NCBI GenBank assembly: GCA_963765815.1
Contig: CAVXXT010000009.1
Coordinates: forward strand, 176,708-240,707
Direction of reading: 5' to 3'
Length of the DNA stretch: 64,000 bases
Source: DATLNF01 sp963765815
GTDB taxonomy: Bacteria; Actinomycetota; Actinomycetes; BP-191
The position numbers and the translations under genes were made by a program. How positions within the stretch are numbered: the stretch's first letter is position 1; every line of letters begins with the position of its first letter. Positions 1-8,659 of the stretch are shown one piece after another. The notes beneath the pieces are model-generated. The model saw nothing but the letters and a program-made list of their open reading frames with translations. It made no database searches and had not been told where the DNA came from.

Positions 1-124
1 CCTCATCTAGCCCCGGCGCTGGCTGTCCTCTCGCCACTCGCACACAAACTGATCGTCGTCCTGCGTCCGCACGCTCGGCATTCAGTCGTTTCGGCGCACT
101 ACCTGGCACTTTGTGTGCGGCCGC

Positions 125-1048
125 TCACCAGGTCGGCGAGTACAGCCCCTCGGCGACTCTCCTCGGCTCGTGCGTGCCGTCCCAGTGCCAGACCTCGGTG
201 TGCGTCTCGTCGTCGGTCGGGTGGGTGCCGAGCAGCAGCTCGCGCCCCGCCTCGTCGAAGTCCATCGAGTCGACCTCGATGTCGCCGAGATTGGCCTGGA
301 CCTCGGGGTTCTTCCCGTCCTCGTCGTACTCCACGAGAAGCACGCCGGTCGGGCAGCGCTGGGCGGTCAGCAGGCTGGTCGTCTCCGGGGTAGCGCGCCA
401 GGTCGCGGTCTGCCAGATGCACTGGTGGTCCTTCGGCTCGACAGTGACGTCGCCGAGCTCGTCGACGGAGTCGCTGATCCGCAGCTCCGGATCCTCCGGC
501 GGCCCGATGAAGAAGCTGAGCCAGCGACCGCCGGCGGCCAGTCCCTTGATGATCTCGGGAGCTGCTGTCTTCGCCTGGAAGCCGTCGGCATCGCTAGCGG
601 CGACCACGAGGTACATGGCGGCGAAGTCCTCGCAGCCGAGCTGCTCGATCCACGAGAGACCTGCGTGTGAGTGCACCGCCTCGAGGGCGTAGCCCTTCTT
701 CGGTGACGGCTCCTGGTGCCACTCGCCGCCCTGTGTGCCGACCGACGCGATGCTCGACGCACACGTCCCGCCGCCGTGGATGAACAGGATCTTCATGCCC
801 TGCTCCACCACCGTCGGTCGGAAGCTGCCGCCGACGATCTCGTCCGTGAGGTAGCGCACCCGCTGCCCGTTCGCTACGTCGTACGCCGCGATCCGGCCGT
901 GCTCCTCGGCGTAGAACTCGGTCGGGGGCGAGGGAGGCGTGGGCTCGCGAGCGTCCCGCGGTGGACCAGCGGTCCCGCACGCAGCCAGCGCAATAAGTGC
1001 TGCTGCGCAAAACGCACGTCCGACCCTGTCCGCGAAATCCCCCGTCAT
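125..1048 (-). CDS. Lipoprotein with partial beta-propeller, paralogue of the adjacent sigma-regulator sensor domain
   Basis: The 307-residue product has a lipoprotein signal peptide with lipobox LAAC near residue 24, so it is probably anchored on the outer face of the membrane. The rest resembles TolB/WD40-like propeller strands. It is clearly related to the C-terminal half of its upstream neighbour: RIAAYDVANGQRVRYLTDE here matches RIGVYETRTGRSVRFLTDE there, and both end in a similar strand (SPTW here, QPAWVG there). It follows that gene by 35 nt on the same strand, so it may belong to the sigma factor operon. Its role is unknown; a periplasm-side sensor or decoy for the sigma regulator is inference. 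Start assigned from the signal peptide. Confidence 0.75.
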   Translation of the reverse strand: MTGDFADRVGRAFCAAALIALAACGTAGPPRDAREPTPPSPPTEFYAEEHGRIAAYDVANGQRVRYLTDEIVGGSFRPTVVEQGMKILFIHGGGTCASSIASVGTQGGEWHQEPSPKKGYALEAVHSHAGLSWIEQLGCEDFAAMYLVVAASDADGFQAKTAAPEIIKGLAAGGRWLSFFIGPPEDPELRISDSVDELGDVTVEPKDHQCIWQTATWRATPETTSLLTAQRCPTGVLLVEYDEDGKNPEVQANLGDIEVDSMDFDEAGRELLLGTHPTDDETHTEVWHWDGTHEPRRVAEGLYSPTW

Positions 1049-1083
1049 CGCCGTGATGATGGACCTGAATCGTCGTGGAGGCG

Positions 1084-2916
1084 CTACCCGACCCAGGCGG
1101 GCTGGGTCAGGCTGTCGGCGACCTTGATCGGATCCCCGTCCACGCTGAAGCGGTAGATCGTTGGCGCGTCGTCCGCGGTCCGCGTGTCGAACAGCAGGTG
1201 GTGTCCCGACGAGTCCGCCGAGATCGAGGTCGCATACCGACCTTCGAACGACGTGATCCGACGGAGGTCACCGCCGGCCAGCTCGTACGCCGCGGCCAGT
1301 GGCGGCCTGGCCTGCCCGTCGCCGCAGACCATCACCCCAACCACCTTGGCGGGCTGGGCGGTCGCCCGCCAGCCGCAACCCGGGTAGCTGTTCGGGGTCG
1401 TACGCGCGAGAACCGTGGCGGTCAACACGGACTGCGTCCGCGCATCGATCCCGCGGATCGTGCTCGTGTCCGCGTCGCCGCCACCGGGGTCGAGCTCGAC
1501 CACCACCACCGCGAGCGTCGCACCGTTGCTCGACCACGACAGCCCGCGGAGCGCGGTGTCGGGGTCGCCCGGGAGGACCCGCTGGTTGTTCGTGCTCGGC
1601 GACGGACTCCTCTGGATGACGATGCGAGGAGCGCTGCTCTCGTCACACGGGCTGTCGACGTAGGCGAGGTCGTTCTGCGAGCTGAGGACGGGGTTGGACG
1701 GCAGCCGGTCCCCGGATGAGACGAGCAGTTCGGGTGCGCCACCGGCGATAGGGACCTTGCGAATCTCCGCGGCGCAGGCACCGGTGCGCTCGACGTAGAC
1801 CACCGACTTGCCATCGGGTGTCACCGACGGGTCGAGGGGCGCGCCGCAGGGCAGCTCGTCGGTGAGGAAGCGCACGGAGCGGCCGGTCCTGGTTTCGTAC
1901 ACACCGATCCGGCACTGACCCACGGCGACGAACTGCGCGGGGTACGCCGCTGCGTCCGTGCTCGAGTCGGTCGAGGACTTCGACGAGGCGAAGGCGATCG
2001 GGGTGATCGCAATCCCCCACACCTGCCCGTCCGCCGGCGACACCGTGCTGGCCACGACCGCGCCGCCCACGCTCTCCGGCCGCGAGAAGGAGACTCTCGT
2101 GGACCACGGCTGCCCGTCGGTTACGACGGAGTTCTCACCGAGCACCTCCGGCTCGAGGGTGGCTGCATCGGTGGTCCGGACTTCGACCTTCACCGACTGG
2201 TCGACTAGGTCAAGGGTGCCAGTGACATGAAGGGGGCTGCGCGCGACGTTCACTTCGTCGAAAGTCGGCGAGGTCAACGTCAGACCTCTTCCGGCTTCGA
2301 CGGAACGGACGACGTACGGAGCGCGAGGCCCGGACTCATCCACTACGGCCGCACTCAGGTACATCCTCGCGATGACGACCCAAGCGGTCTCGTCCTCACT
2401 GACGATCAGCTGGCTGACCGACCAGAGGCTTCCCCCACCCTGGACAGCGTCGATCTTCTCCACTCGGACGTTCACCAGCCCGAGATAGGTACGGACGAAC
2501 TCCTTCGCGGCACCCTCGGAGGTGCGGAGGAAAGGCTGGCGGCTCCCGTCAGCTGACCAAGTGTCGATCTCGCGGCGGGTCGAGAACGGCCAGACGATGG
2601 GCAGCGGGTCGTCGGCCGCGATCGACGCGCTCTCACCGGTCGGCGACGGCGCCGGATCCGACGGCGACGACTCCGGCGAGGGAGCCTCGGTCGCCGGCAC
2701 GATGTTCGCCCGGTTGCTGTCGTCGCCGCGACTGACCACGAGTGCGGTGACCGCGACCAGCGAGAGCGCACAGACAGCTGCGGCAGACGACCGCAGCCAG
2801 AGCCGACGGCGACGGCGTACGACGACGCCGTCCTTGATCCGGTCCCACGCGGCGGGCGACGGCTCGATGGTGTCGACCTCGGCGCGCAGGATCCGGCGCA
2901 GCTTGTCCTCGTTCAT
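1084..2916 (-). CDS. Membrane-anchored regulator with Gmad2/Ig-like and TolB-like propeller domains (probable anti-sigma partner)
   Basis: 610 residues. A short cytoplasmic N-terminus (MNEDKLRRILRAEV) is followed by a basic RRRRR stretch and one membrane segment near residues 40-60, then a Pro/Ser-rich linker, a domain resembling the Gmad2 immunoglobulin-like fold (about 130-270) and a C-terminal beta-propeller (about 290-610). The ATG overlaps the stop of the ECF sigma gene (ATGA), which fixes the start and indicates translational coupling. Position and topology fit an anti-sigma factor with an extracytoplasmic sensor, although I do not see a canonical ZAS or RskA motif. A larger open frame continues upstream but is only the antisense of other genes. 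Confidence 0.8.
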   Translation of the reverse strand: MNEDKLRRILRAEVDTIEPSPAAWDRIKDGVVVRRRRRLWLRSSAAAVCALSLVAVTALVVSRGDDSNRANIVPATEAPSPESSPSDPAPSPTGESASIAADDPLPIVWPFSTRREIDTWSADGSRQPFLRTSEGAAKEFVRTYLGLVNVRVEKIDAVQGGGSLWSVSQLIVSEDETAWVVIARMYLSAAVVDESGPRAPYVVRSVEAGRGLTLTSPTFDEVNVARSPLHVTGTLDLVDQSVKVEVRTTDAATLEPEVLGENSVVTDGQPWSTRVSFSRPESVGGAVVASTVSPADGQVWGIAITPIAFASSKSSTDSSTDAAAYPAQFVAVGQCRIGVYETRTGRSVRFLTDELPCGAPLDPSVTPDGKSVVYVERTGACAAEIRKVPIAGGAPELLVSSGDRLPSNPVLSSQNDLAYVDSPCDESSAPRIVIQRSPSPSTNNQRVLPGDPDTALRGLSWSSNGATLAVVVVELDPGGGDADTSTIRGIDARTQSVLTATVLARTTPNSYPGCGWRATAQPAKVVGVMVCGDGQARPPLAAAYELAGGDLRRITSFEGRYATSISADSSGHHLLFDTRTADDAPTIYRFSVDGDPIKVADSLTQPAWVG

Positions 2917-3455
2917 GACGTCCCCTCCAGGTGGCGGGACAGCGCGGCCAGGCCGCGGTGCAGGTGTGTCTTCACGGAGCCGTTGCTGACGGCCATGGCA
3001 CGCGCGATGTCGTTCTCCGAGAGGTCGCCGTAGTAGCGCAGCACGACCGCCTCGCGCTGACGGTCGGGCAGCAGTCGTAGCGCCGCGACGACCGCCGCGC
3101 GTTCGACCAAGTCCATCGCGAGGATCTCGGCGCTCGCGGCGTCGGGCATCGGCGCCGGCTCGTGCTTCGCCGCGACCTGCCGCCGGCGCATCCGCGATCG
3201 CGACCGGTTGACGACCGTCTGCCGCAGGTAGCTGAGCGCCTTCTCCGGGTCGCGCAGCCGCCCCCAGCTCAGGTGCATCGAGATGAACGCGTCCTGCACG
3301 ACCTCCTCGCTCGACCCGACGTCGTCGAGCAGCAGCGCGGCGAGGCGTACCAGCGATCGGTAGTGCGCGCGGTAGAGCCCGACCAGCGACTGGTCGGCGT
3401 CCGCCCACTCCGCTGGGGGCGCCGCCCCCGCTTCCCCCGCCATGGCCGCGATCAT
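2913..3455 (-). CDS. ECF-type RNA polymerase sigma factor (SigE-like family)
   Basis: 180 residues. Region 2 lies at about residues 25-95 (LVRLAALLLDD, SSEEVVQDAF) and region 4 at about 125-175 (LLPDRQREAVVLRYYGDLSE and a helix-turn-helix SNGSVKTHLHRG). It would direct RNA polymerase to a small regulon. It is the first gene of a probable three-gene operon with the membrane regulator, whose start overlaps its stop. A second ATG four codons downstream (position 3443) is an alternative start; no clear ribosome binding site separates the two. The divergent secreted-protein gene starts 61 nt away, so both may share a control region. Confidence 0.88.
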   Translation of the reverse strand: MIAAMAGEAGAAPPAEWADADQSLVGLYRAHYRSLVRLAALLLDDVGSSEEVVQDAFISMHLSWGRLRDPEKALSYLRQTVVNRSRSRMRRRQVAAKHEPAPMPDAASAEILAMDLVERAAVVAALRLLPDRQREAVVLRYYGDLSENDIARAMAVSNGSVKTHLHRGLAALSRHLEGTS

Positions 3456-3516
3456 GCCTGGTACGACGCGGCGTACCGCCGGTTGGTTGACGCAGGGCGC
3501 TGACTACGATGAGGAC

Positions 3517-4149
3517 GTGGGGGATCGAGCCGGGACCAGCGTCGTACGCCGGGCTGCCGCCTGCGCGTCGCTGCTGCTCGGGCTGGCGCTGAGCGGGTTC
3601 GTGACGTCGGCCGCGGCAGCTCCCGGCGACCAGGCGGCCGCGGCTCAGGTCCAGGAGACCCCGACGCCGACCCCGACCGAGGGGGAGCCGCAGCCCAGCG
3701 ACTCGCCGCCCGCCTCGGAGTCGCCGAGCCCGTCGCGATCCGCGACGCCGCGCCCGACCTGCACCCTCGTCTGCCCGCCGATCACCCCTGCGCCGACGCC
3801 CTCGAGGACCAGGCCACCGACCGCCTCGCCGACCGACGAGCCGGAGCCGACCGACTCCGGCGACCCGGGCTCCCGCGCACCCGACCCGCTCCTGACGCCC
3901 GAGGAGACGGAGTCGACCCGCCCCGACCCCGTGCTGTCGACGATCAGCGTCAGCCCGGTGCCGGTGTCGCAGCTGTCCTTCGACGGCAGCGCCAGCGTCG
4001 AGCCGAGTCCGACGCCCGAGGCCACCGGCGTGAAGAAGGGCCGCAGCGTCGGGTCGATCTTCGCCCTCGCCGGCGTCGTCGTGGTCGTGCTCGGCGGCGC
4101 CGGTGTCACCGGCCTCTACCTCACCCGCGAACCGGGAGCGCACCGATGA
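3517..4149 (+). CDS. Secreted Pro/Ser/Thr-rich protein with C-terminal membrane anchor
   Basis: About 210 residues from the GTG start. An N-terminal signal sequence (CASLLLGLALSGFVTSAAAA) precedes a long low-complexity region rich in Pro, Thr, Ser and Glu, with a CTLVCP pair of cysteines, and the protein ends in a single hydrophobic helix (ALAGVVVVVLGGAGVTGLYL) plus a short basic tail. It probably spans the cell wall as a flexible stalk. The stop overlaps the next start (ATGA), so it is coupled to the HIT gene. Function unknown. The GTG is chosen because the open frame upstream of it is antisense to the sigma factor promoter region. Confidence 0.65.
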   Translation: MGDRAGTSVVRRAAACASLLLGLALSGFVTSAAAAPGDQAAAAQVQETPTPTPTEGEPQPSDSPPASESPSPSRSATPRPTCTLVCPPITPAPTPSRTRPPTASPTDEPEPTDSGDPGSRAPDPLLTPEETESTRPDPVLSTISVSPVPVSQLSFDGSASVEPSPTPEATGVKKGRSVGSIFALAGVVVVVLGGAGVTGLYLTREPGAHR

Positions 4150-4487
4150 GCGACTGCCTCTTCTGCCAGATCGTCGCCGGCGAGATCCCGTCGACGACGG
4201 TCAGCGCGACCGAGCGGACCGTCGCGTTCCTCGACATCGCCCCGCAGGCTCCGGTGCACGTGATCGTCGTACCTCGCGATCACCTCCCGAACGTCGCCGC
4301 GCTCAGCGCCGACGCCCCTCTGTTGCAGGAGGTCATCGCGCACGCCGCCGCGGTCGCGACCGCCGAAGGCCTCGCCGACGACGGGTGGCGCCTCGTCTTC
4401 AACACCGGCGCGCACGCCGGCCAGACGGTCTTCCACGTGCATGCGCACGTCCTCGGCGGTGCGCAGCTCGGTCGGCTGGGCGTCTAG
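4146..4487 (+). CDS. HIT family nucleotide hydrolase/transferase
   Basis: 113 residues, usual HinT length. The N-terminal CLFCQI metal-type motif and the histidine triad HVHAH near residues 98-102 are both present. Family members hydrolyse AMP-linked substrates in the cytoplasm. Its place just before phoH-ybeY is a conserved actinobacterial arrangement. The ATG overlaps the upstream stop by four bases. Confidence 0.93.
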   Translation: MSDCLFCQIVAGEIPSTTVSATERTVAFLDIAPQAPVHVIVVPRDHLPNVAALSADAPLLQEVIAHAAAVATAEGLADDGWRLVFNTGAHAGQTVFHVHAHVLGGAQLGRLGV

Positions 4488-4511
4488 AAGCGCACCCCCG
4501 CGGGTACGATC

Positions 4512-5567
4512 ATGGTCTCGTCCCCGATCCCGGAAGCAGGCACCGCACCGCCCGTGGCAGAGCCCGTCCAGACGAAGATCGTGGTTCCCGGCGCGCACTC
4601 GATGGTGAGCCTGCTCGGCCAGCGCGACGAGCTGCTCGACGTCGTCGAGAAGGCGCTGCGCGCCGACGTGCACGTGCGCGGCAACGAGATCACCATCACC
4701 GGCGCGCCCGACGACAACGCGCTCGCCGTACGTCTCTTCGAAGAGCTCATCGACCTGCTCGGCAAAGGGGAGGTGATCAGCTCGGAGACGGTCGACCGCG
4801 CGATCGGGATGCTGACGACCCGCACTGCCGAGCGTCCGGCCGAGGTGCTGAGCCTCAACATCCTGTCGACGCGCGGCAAGACGATCCGGCCGAAGACCGT
4901 GAACCAGAAGCGGTACGTCGAGGCGATCGACAAGCACACGATCGTCTTCGGCATCGGCCCGGCCGGCACCGGCAAGACCTACCTCGCGATGGCGAAGGCC
5001 GTGCAGGCGCTGCAGGCCAAGCAGGTCAACCGGATCATCCTCACGCGCCCTGCCGTCGAGGCGGGAGAGCGGCTCGGCTTCCTGCCCGGCACGCTGTTCG
5101 ACAAGATCGACCCCTACCTGCGCCCGCTGTACGACGCGCTGCACGACATGCTCGACCCCGAGTCGATCCCGCGCCTGATGGCCGCCGGCACCATCGAGGT
5201 GGCGCCCCTTGCCTACATGAGGGGCCGCTCGTTGAACGATGCGTTCATCATTCTCGACGAGGCGCAGAACACCTCGCCTGAGCAGATGAAGATGTTCCTC
5301 ACCCGGCTCGGCTTCGGGTCGAAGATCGTGGTCACCGGCGACATCACGCAGGTCGACCTCCCGGGCGGGACGCAGAGCGGCCTGCGCGTCGTCCGCGACA
5401 TCCTCACCGGCATCGACGACGTGGCGTTCCCGCAGCTGACCTCCGCCGACGTCGTACGCCACAAGCTGGTCGCGGAGATCGTCGACGCCTATGCGCGGTA
5501 CGACGAGGAGAACACCGCCCCGAGGTCGGCGAGCCGCGCCGACACCAAACGCCCGAGACGGGGCTGA
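4512..5567 (+). CDS. phoH: PhoH family ATPase
   Basis: 351 residues. The Walker A motif GPAGTGKTYLA is near residue 155 and the Walker B-like IILDEAQN near 250; the N-terminal part has a KH-like/PhoH N domain. PhoH proteins are RNA-associated ATPases, usually next to ybeY, whose product acts in 16S rRNA maturation and rRNA quality control; here ybeY begins one base after the stop. An ATG start 24 nt after the HIT stop fits one operon. Confidence 0.95.
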   Translation: MVSSPIPEAGTAPPVAEPVQTKIVVPGAHSMVSLLGQRDELLDVVEKALRADVHVRGNEITITGAPDDNALAVRLFEELIDLLGKGEVISSETVDRAIGMLTTRTAERPAEVLSLNILSTRGKTIRPKTVNQKRYVEAIDKHTIVFGIGPAGTGKTYLAMAKAVQALQAKQVNRIILTRPAVEAGERLGFLPGTLFDKIDPYLRPLYDALHDMLDPESIPRLMAAGTIEVAPLAYMRGRSLNDAFIILDEAQNTSPEQMKMFLTRLGFGSKIVVTGDITQVDLPGGTQSGLRVVRDILTGIDDVAFPQLTSADVVRHKLVAEIVDAYARYDEENTAPRSASRADTKRPRRG

Positions 5568-5568
5568 G

Positions 5569-6045
5569 ATGGCTGTCTTCGTCGCGAACGAGAGCGACTG
5601 GGTCGTCGACGAGGATGCGCTCGTCGCCCTCGCTCGGCACTCGCTCGAGCAGATGGGCGTCGACCCGCTCGCCGAGCTGTCCGTGCTGCTCGTCGACGTC
5701 GGGGCGATGGAGCGCCTGCACGTGCGGTGGATGGGGGAGCCCGGCCCGACCGACGTGCTCGCCTTCCCGATGGACGAGCTCGACGACGCGCGCGGTCGCG
5801 ACGACCACGACCCGTCGCCCGCGCTGCTCGGCGACATCGTGATCTGCCCGGAGGTCGCGGCGGCGCAGGCGAAGTCGGTCGGCCACTCGCTCGACGACGA
5901 GATGCACGTCCTGTGCGCGCACGGCGTGCTGCACCTGCTCGGCTACGACCACGGCGACCCGGCCGAGGAGCAGGAGATGTTCGGCCATCAGGCCAAGCTG
6001 CTGGCGTCGTGGTCGGCGGCCCGCGCCGCCGGCCCGACCGCGTGA
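5569..6045 (+). CDS. ybeY: Endoribonuclease YbeY (rRNA maturation)
   Basis: 158 residues. The zinc-binding HGVLHLLGYDH motif near residues 115-125 is intact, and the family signature GEPGPTDVLAFPMDE precedes it. YbeY processes the 16S rRNA 3' end and takes part in ribosome quality control. The ATG at 5569 is chosen because it starts exactly at the family N-terminus (MAVFVANES); a longer frame would overlap phoH by 75 nt. Confidence 0.95.
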   Translation: MAVFVANESDWVVDEDALVALARHSLEQMGVDPLAELSVLLVDVGAMERLHVRWMGEPGPTDVLAFPMDELDDARGRDDHDPSPALLGDIVICPEVAAAQAKSVGHSLDDEMHVLCAHGVLHLLGYDHGDPAEEQEMFGHQAKLLASWSAARAAGPTA

Positions 6046-6055
6046 CGAGCCGCCG

Positions 6056-7336
6056 ATGATCGCCACCGACACCTGGCTGCTCGCGCTCGCCGGCCTGCTG
6101 GTCCTGATCGCCGGTGCGTTCGCCTGCGTCGAGACAGCGACGTCGCGAATCTCGCCGACCCGGGTCGAGAAGCTGCAACGCGAGGGACGCAGGGGCGGCG
6201 ACGCGCTCGCCCGGATCACCGCAGATCCGCCGCGCTACCTCAACCTGCTGCTGCTGTTCCGCGTCCTCGGCGAGCTCGGCGCGACCTCGATCGTGGTGCT
6301 GGTCGCCAACCGCGAGCTCGACTACGGCAACTGGGTGCTGCTGATCGTCACCGGCGTGATGACGGTCGTGAGCTACATCCTGATCGGTGTGGCACCGCGG
6401 ACCATCGGCGTGCAGCGGGCCGACACGGTGGCGCTGCGGGCCAGCGGCTTCGTCGTCGGACTCACCCGGGTCTTCGGCCCGCTGCCCAAGCTGCTCATCG
6501 TCATCGGCAACGCGCTCACGCCGGGCAAGGGCTTCCCCGACGGGCCCTTCGCGACCGAGTCGGAGCTGCGCGACCTGGTCGACCTGGCCGAGGAGCGGCA
6601 GGTCATCGCCGAGGGTGAGCGCGACATGATCCACTCGGTCTTCGAGCTCGGCGACACCATCGTCCGCGAGGTGATGATCCCGCGCCTCGACATCGTGACG
6701 ATCGAGAAGAACAAGACGGCACGTCAGGCGCTCAACCTCGCGTTGCGCAGCGGCTTCAGCCGCGTGCCGGTCGTCGGCGAGGACGCCGACGACGTGGTCG
6801 GCATCGTCTACCTGAAGGACCTGGTACGCCGTACCCAGGACGGCAAGGACGAGTGCAAGGTCGACGAGGTCATGCGCCCGCCGACCTTCGTGCCCGACAG
6901 CAAGCCGGTCGACGAGCTGCTGCGGCAGATGCAGTCCGGCCAGATCCACATGGCCGTCGTCGTCGACGAGTACGGCGGCACCGCCGGTCTCGTCACGATC
7001 GAGGACATCATCGAGGAGATCGTCGGCGAGATCGCCGACGAGTACGACAAGGAAGCCCCTTCGGTCGAGATCCTCGACAGCGGCGCGGTCCGCGTGACGT
7101 CGCGTCTTCCGGTCGACGAGGTCAACGAGATGTTCGACGTCGAGCTGCCCACCGACGACGTCGACACGATCGCCGGCCTGCTCGCCTCCGAGCTCGGCCG
7201 CGTGCCGATCCCCGGCGCATCGGTGACCGTGCAGGGCCTGAAGATCACCGCCGAGAGCGCGAAGGGCCGCCGCAACCGGATCGGCACGGTGCTGATCGAG
7301 CGCGTCCCCACGCACGCGTCTCGCGCCGCGGAGTAG
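6056..7336 (+). CDS. CNNM/CorC-HlyC family membrane protein with CBS pair
   Basis: 426 residues. Three to four membrane helices occupy about residues 1-150 (CNNM/DUF21 domain), followed by a CBS pair (about 200-330, with EYGGTAGLVTIEDIIEEIVG) and a C-terminal CorC/HlyC domain. Related proteins take part in magnesium or cobalt efflux. It completes the HIT-phoH-ybeY-corC block. In many Actinobacteria era follows soon after, whereas here era is 17 kb away. Confidence 0.92.
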   Translation: MIATDTWLLALAGLLVLIAGAFACVETATSRISPTRVEKLQREGRRGGDALARITADPPRYLNLLLLFRVLGELGATSIVVLVANRELDYGNWVLLIVTGVMTVVSYILIGVAPRTIGVQRADTVALRASGFVVGLTRVFGPLPKLLIVIGNALTPGKGFPDGPFATESELRDLVDLAEERQVIAEGERDMIHSVFELGDTIVREVMIPRLDIVTIEKNKTARQALNLALRSGFSRVPVVGEDADDVVGIVYLKDLVRRTQDGKDECKVDEVMRPPTFVPDSKPVDELLRQMQSGQIHMAVVVDEYGGTAGLVTIEDIIEEIVGEIADEYDKEAPSVEILDSGAVRVTSRLPVDEVNEMFDVELPTDDVDTIAGLLASELGRVPIPGASVTVQGLKITAESAKGRRNRIGTVLIERVPTHASRAAE

Positions 7337-7339
7337 CCG

Positions 7340-8323
7340 CTACCTGACGGCGAGCAGCGACGCCGAGCGTTCGGTCAAGGTGCCGATCCGCACGCCGGGC
7401 ACGTCGCCCGCGACGAGTAGCCCGCCCGAGGTCTGCGCGTCGGCCAGCAGCAGCCGGGTGATCTCGTCGACGTCCGGCGCCCAGGACGTGTGCGGGTCGA
7501 CCCACTCGAGGTTGCGGCGGGTGCCGCCCGAGACGTGACCGGCCAGAGCGGCGTCGCGCGCGCCGTCGAGGTAGGGCACCGCCGACGAGTCGATCTCCGC
7601 GGTGACACCGCTCGCCCGCGCGAGCTTCAGCAGGTGACCGAGCAGTCCGAAGCCGGTGACGTCCGTCGCGCAGGTGACGCCGGCGGCGACCGCGGCCGCC
7701 GACGAGACGTCGTTCAGCGACACCATCGACTCGACGGCCTGCGCGATCGGCGTACCGGTGGCTTTTTGCATCGTCGTGAGCATGCCGACGCCGAGCGGCT
7801 TGGTGAGCACGAGGGGGTCGCCGGGCAGGCCGGCGTCGTTGCGCAGCAGCCGCGCCGGGTCAGCGGTGCCGACGACGGCCATGCCGTACTTCGGCTGCGG
7901 GTCGTCGACGGTGTGCCCGCCGGCCACCGCGCAGCCCGCCGACCGCGCGATGTCCGCGCCGCCGCGCAGCACCTCGGCGGCGAGCTCGAGGGGCAACGTC
8001 TCCCGCGGCCAGCAGAGCAGGTTGACGGCGAGGAGGGGTACGCCGCCCATCGCGTAGACGTCGCTCAACGCGTTGGCCGCGGCGATGCGGCCCCAGTCGT
8101 AGGCGTCGTCGACCACCGGCGGGAAGAAGTCGACGGTGTGCACGATCGCCCGGCCGTCCAGCCCGATGACGGCCGCGTCGTCGCCGCTGTCGAGCCCGAC
8201 CAGCAGCCCGTCAGCAGCAGCGCCGGGCAGCCCGGCGACGATCTGCTCGAGCTCGCCCGGCGGGATCTTGCACGCGCACCCGCCGCCCCGGCTGAGCTGC
8301 GTCAGGCGAACCGCGGACGTCAT
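7340..8323 (-). CDS. selD: Selenide, water dikinase (selenophosphate synthetase)
   Basis: 327 residues. Makes selenophosphate from selenide and ATP, the donor for selenocysteine synthesis. The catalytic GGGCACKI motif carries Cys16 and Lys19, so this is the Cys rather than the Sec form. The glycine-rich ATP region and AIRS-type domains are present (GGHTVDDPQPKYGMAVVG). Convergent with corC, with three bases between stops. ATG at 8323 preferred over an in-frame GTG nine bases upstream. The other sel genes follow within 12 kb. Confidence 0.95.
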   Translation of the reverse strand: MTSAVRLTQLSRGGGCACKIPPGELEQIVAGLPGAAADGLLVGLDSGDDAAVIGLDGRAIVHTVDFFPPVVDDAYDWGRIAAANALSDVYAMGGVPLLAVNLLCWPRETLPLELAAEVLRGGADIARSAGCAVAGGHTVDDPQPKYGMAVVGTADPARLLRNDAGLPGDPLVLTKPLGVGMLTTMQKATGTPIAQAVESMVSLNDVSSAAAVAAGVTCATDVTGFGLLGHLLKLARASGVTAEIDSSAVPYLDGARDAALAGHVSGGTRRNLEWVDPHTSWAPDVDEITRLLLADAQTSGGLLVAGDVPGVRIGTLTERSASLLAVR

Positions 8324-8344
8324 GGCAGCCACTCTACGAACCGG

Positions 8345-8659
8345 TCAGCCCCAGCCGGCGGCGCGAAGTCCTGCTGCGGTGAGGCCGGCGAGGACGATGA
8401 CCACCAGGAACGGCAGCCGCAGGAGCAGCGCGACGGCGGCGACCGCGACCGCCGCGACCCGGGCGTCCACCACGAGTCGCGCCCCGTCGGAGACCGTCTG
8501 CACCACGACCAGCGCGGCCAGCAGCGCGGCCGGCATCAGGGCGAGCACGCGCTGAACCCGGGGGTGCTCGAACTTCTCCGCCGGCACCAGGAAGCCGGAC
8601 AGCTTGAGCAGGTAGGAGATGGCGCCGGCGGCGAGGACGGCGATCCACGTGGTCGTCAT
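8345..8659 (-). CDS. azlD: AzlD family branched-chain amino acid transport protein
   Basis: 104 residues, with three to four predicted membrane helices and the typical N-terminus MTTTWIAVLAAGAISYLLK. AzlD is the small subunit of AzlCD-type exporters of branched-chain amino acids and analogues. The ATG overlaps the azlC stop (ATGA), which sets the start; the longer frame upstream is out-of-frame azlC sequence. Confidence 0.88.
   Translation of the reverse strand: MTTTWIAVLAAGAISYLLKLSGFLVPAEKFEHPRVQRVLALMPAALLAALVVVQTVSDGARLVVDARVAAVAVAAVALLLRLPFLVVIVLAGLTAAGLRAAGWG

Noticed and set aside
39..119. 10-bp inverted repeat CGCACACAAA / TTTGTGTGCG at the window start
   Set aside because: Wide spacer and no flanking gene visible on the left to interpret it.
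1084..4143. 1,019-codon open frame on the minus strand
   Set aside because: Only the part from 2916 has protein-like content; the rest is antisense of the sigma factor and the Pro-rich protein, with Arg-rich low-complexity translation.
7340..8323. SelD as a selenoprotein
   Set aside because: The catalytic position is a normal Cys codon (GGGCACK), no in-frame TGA.
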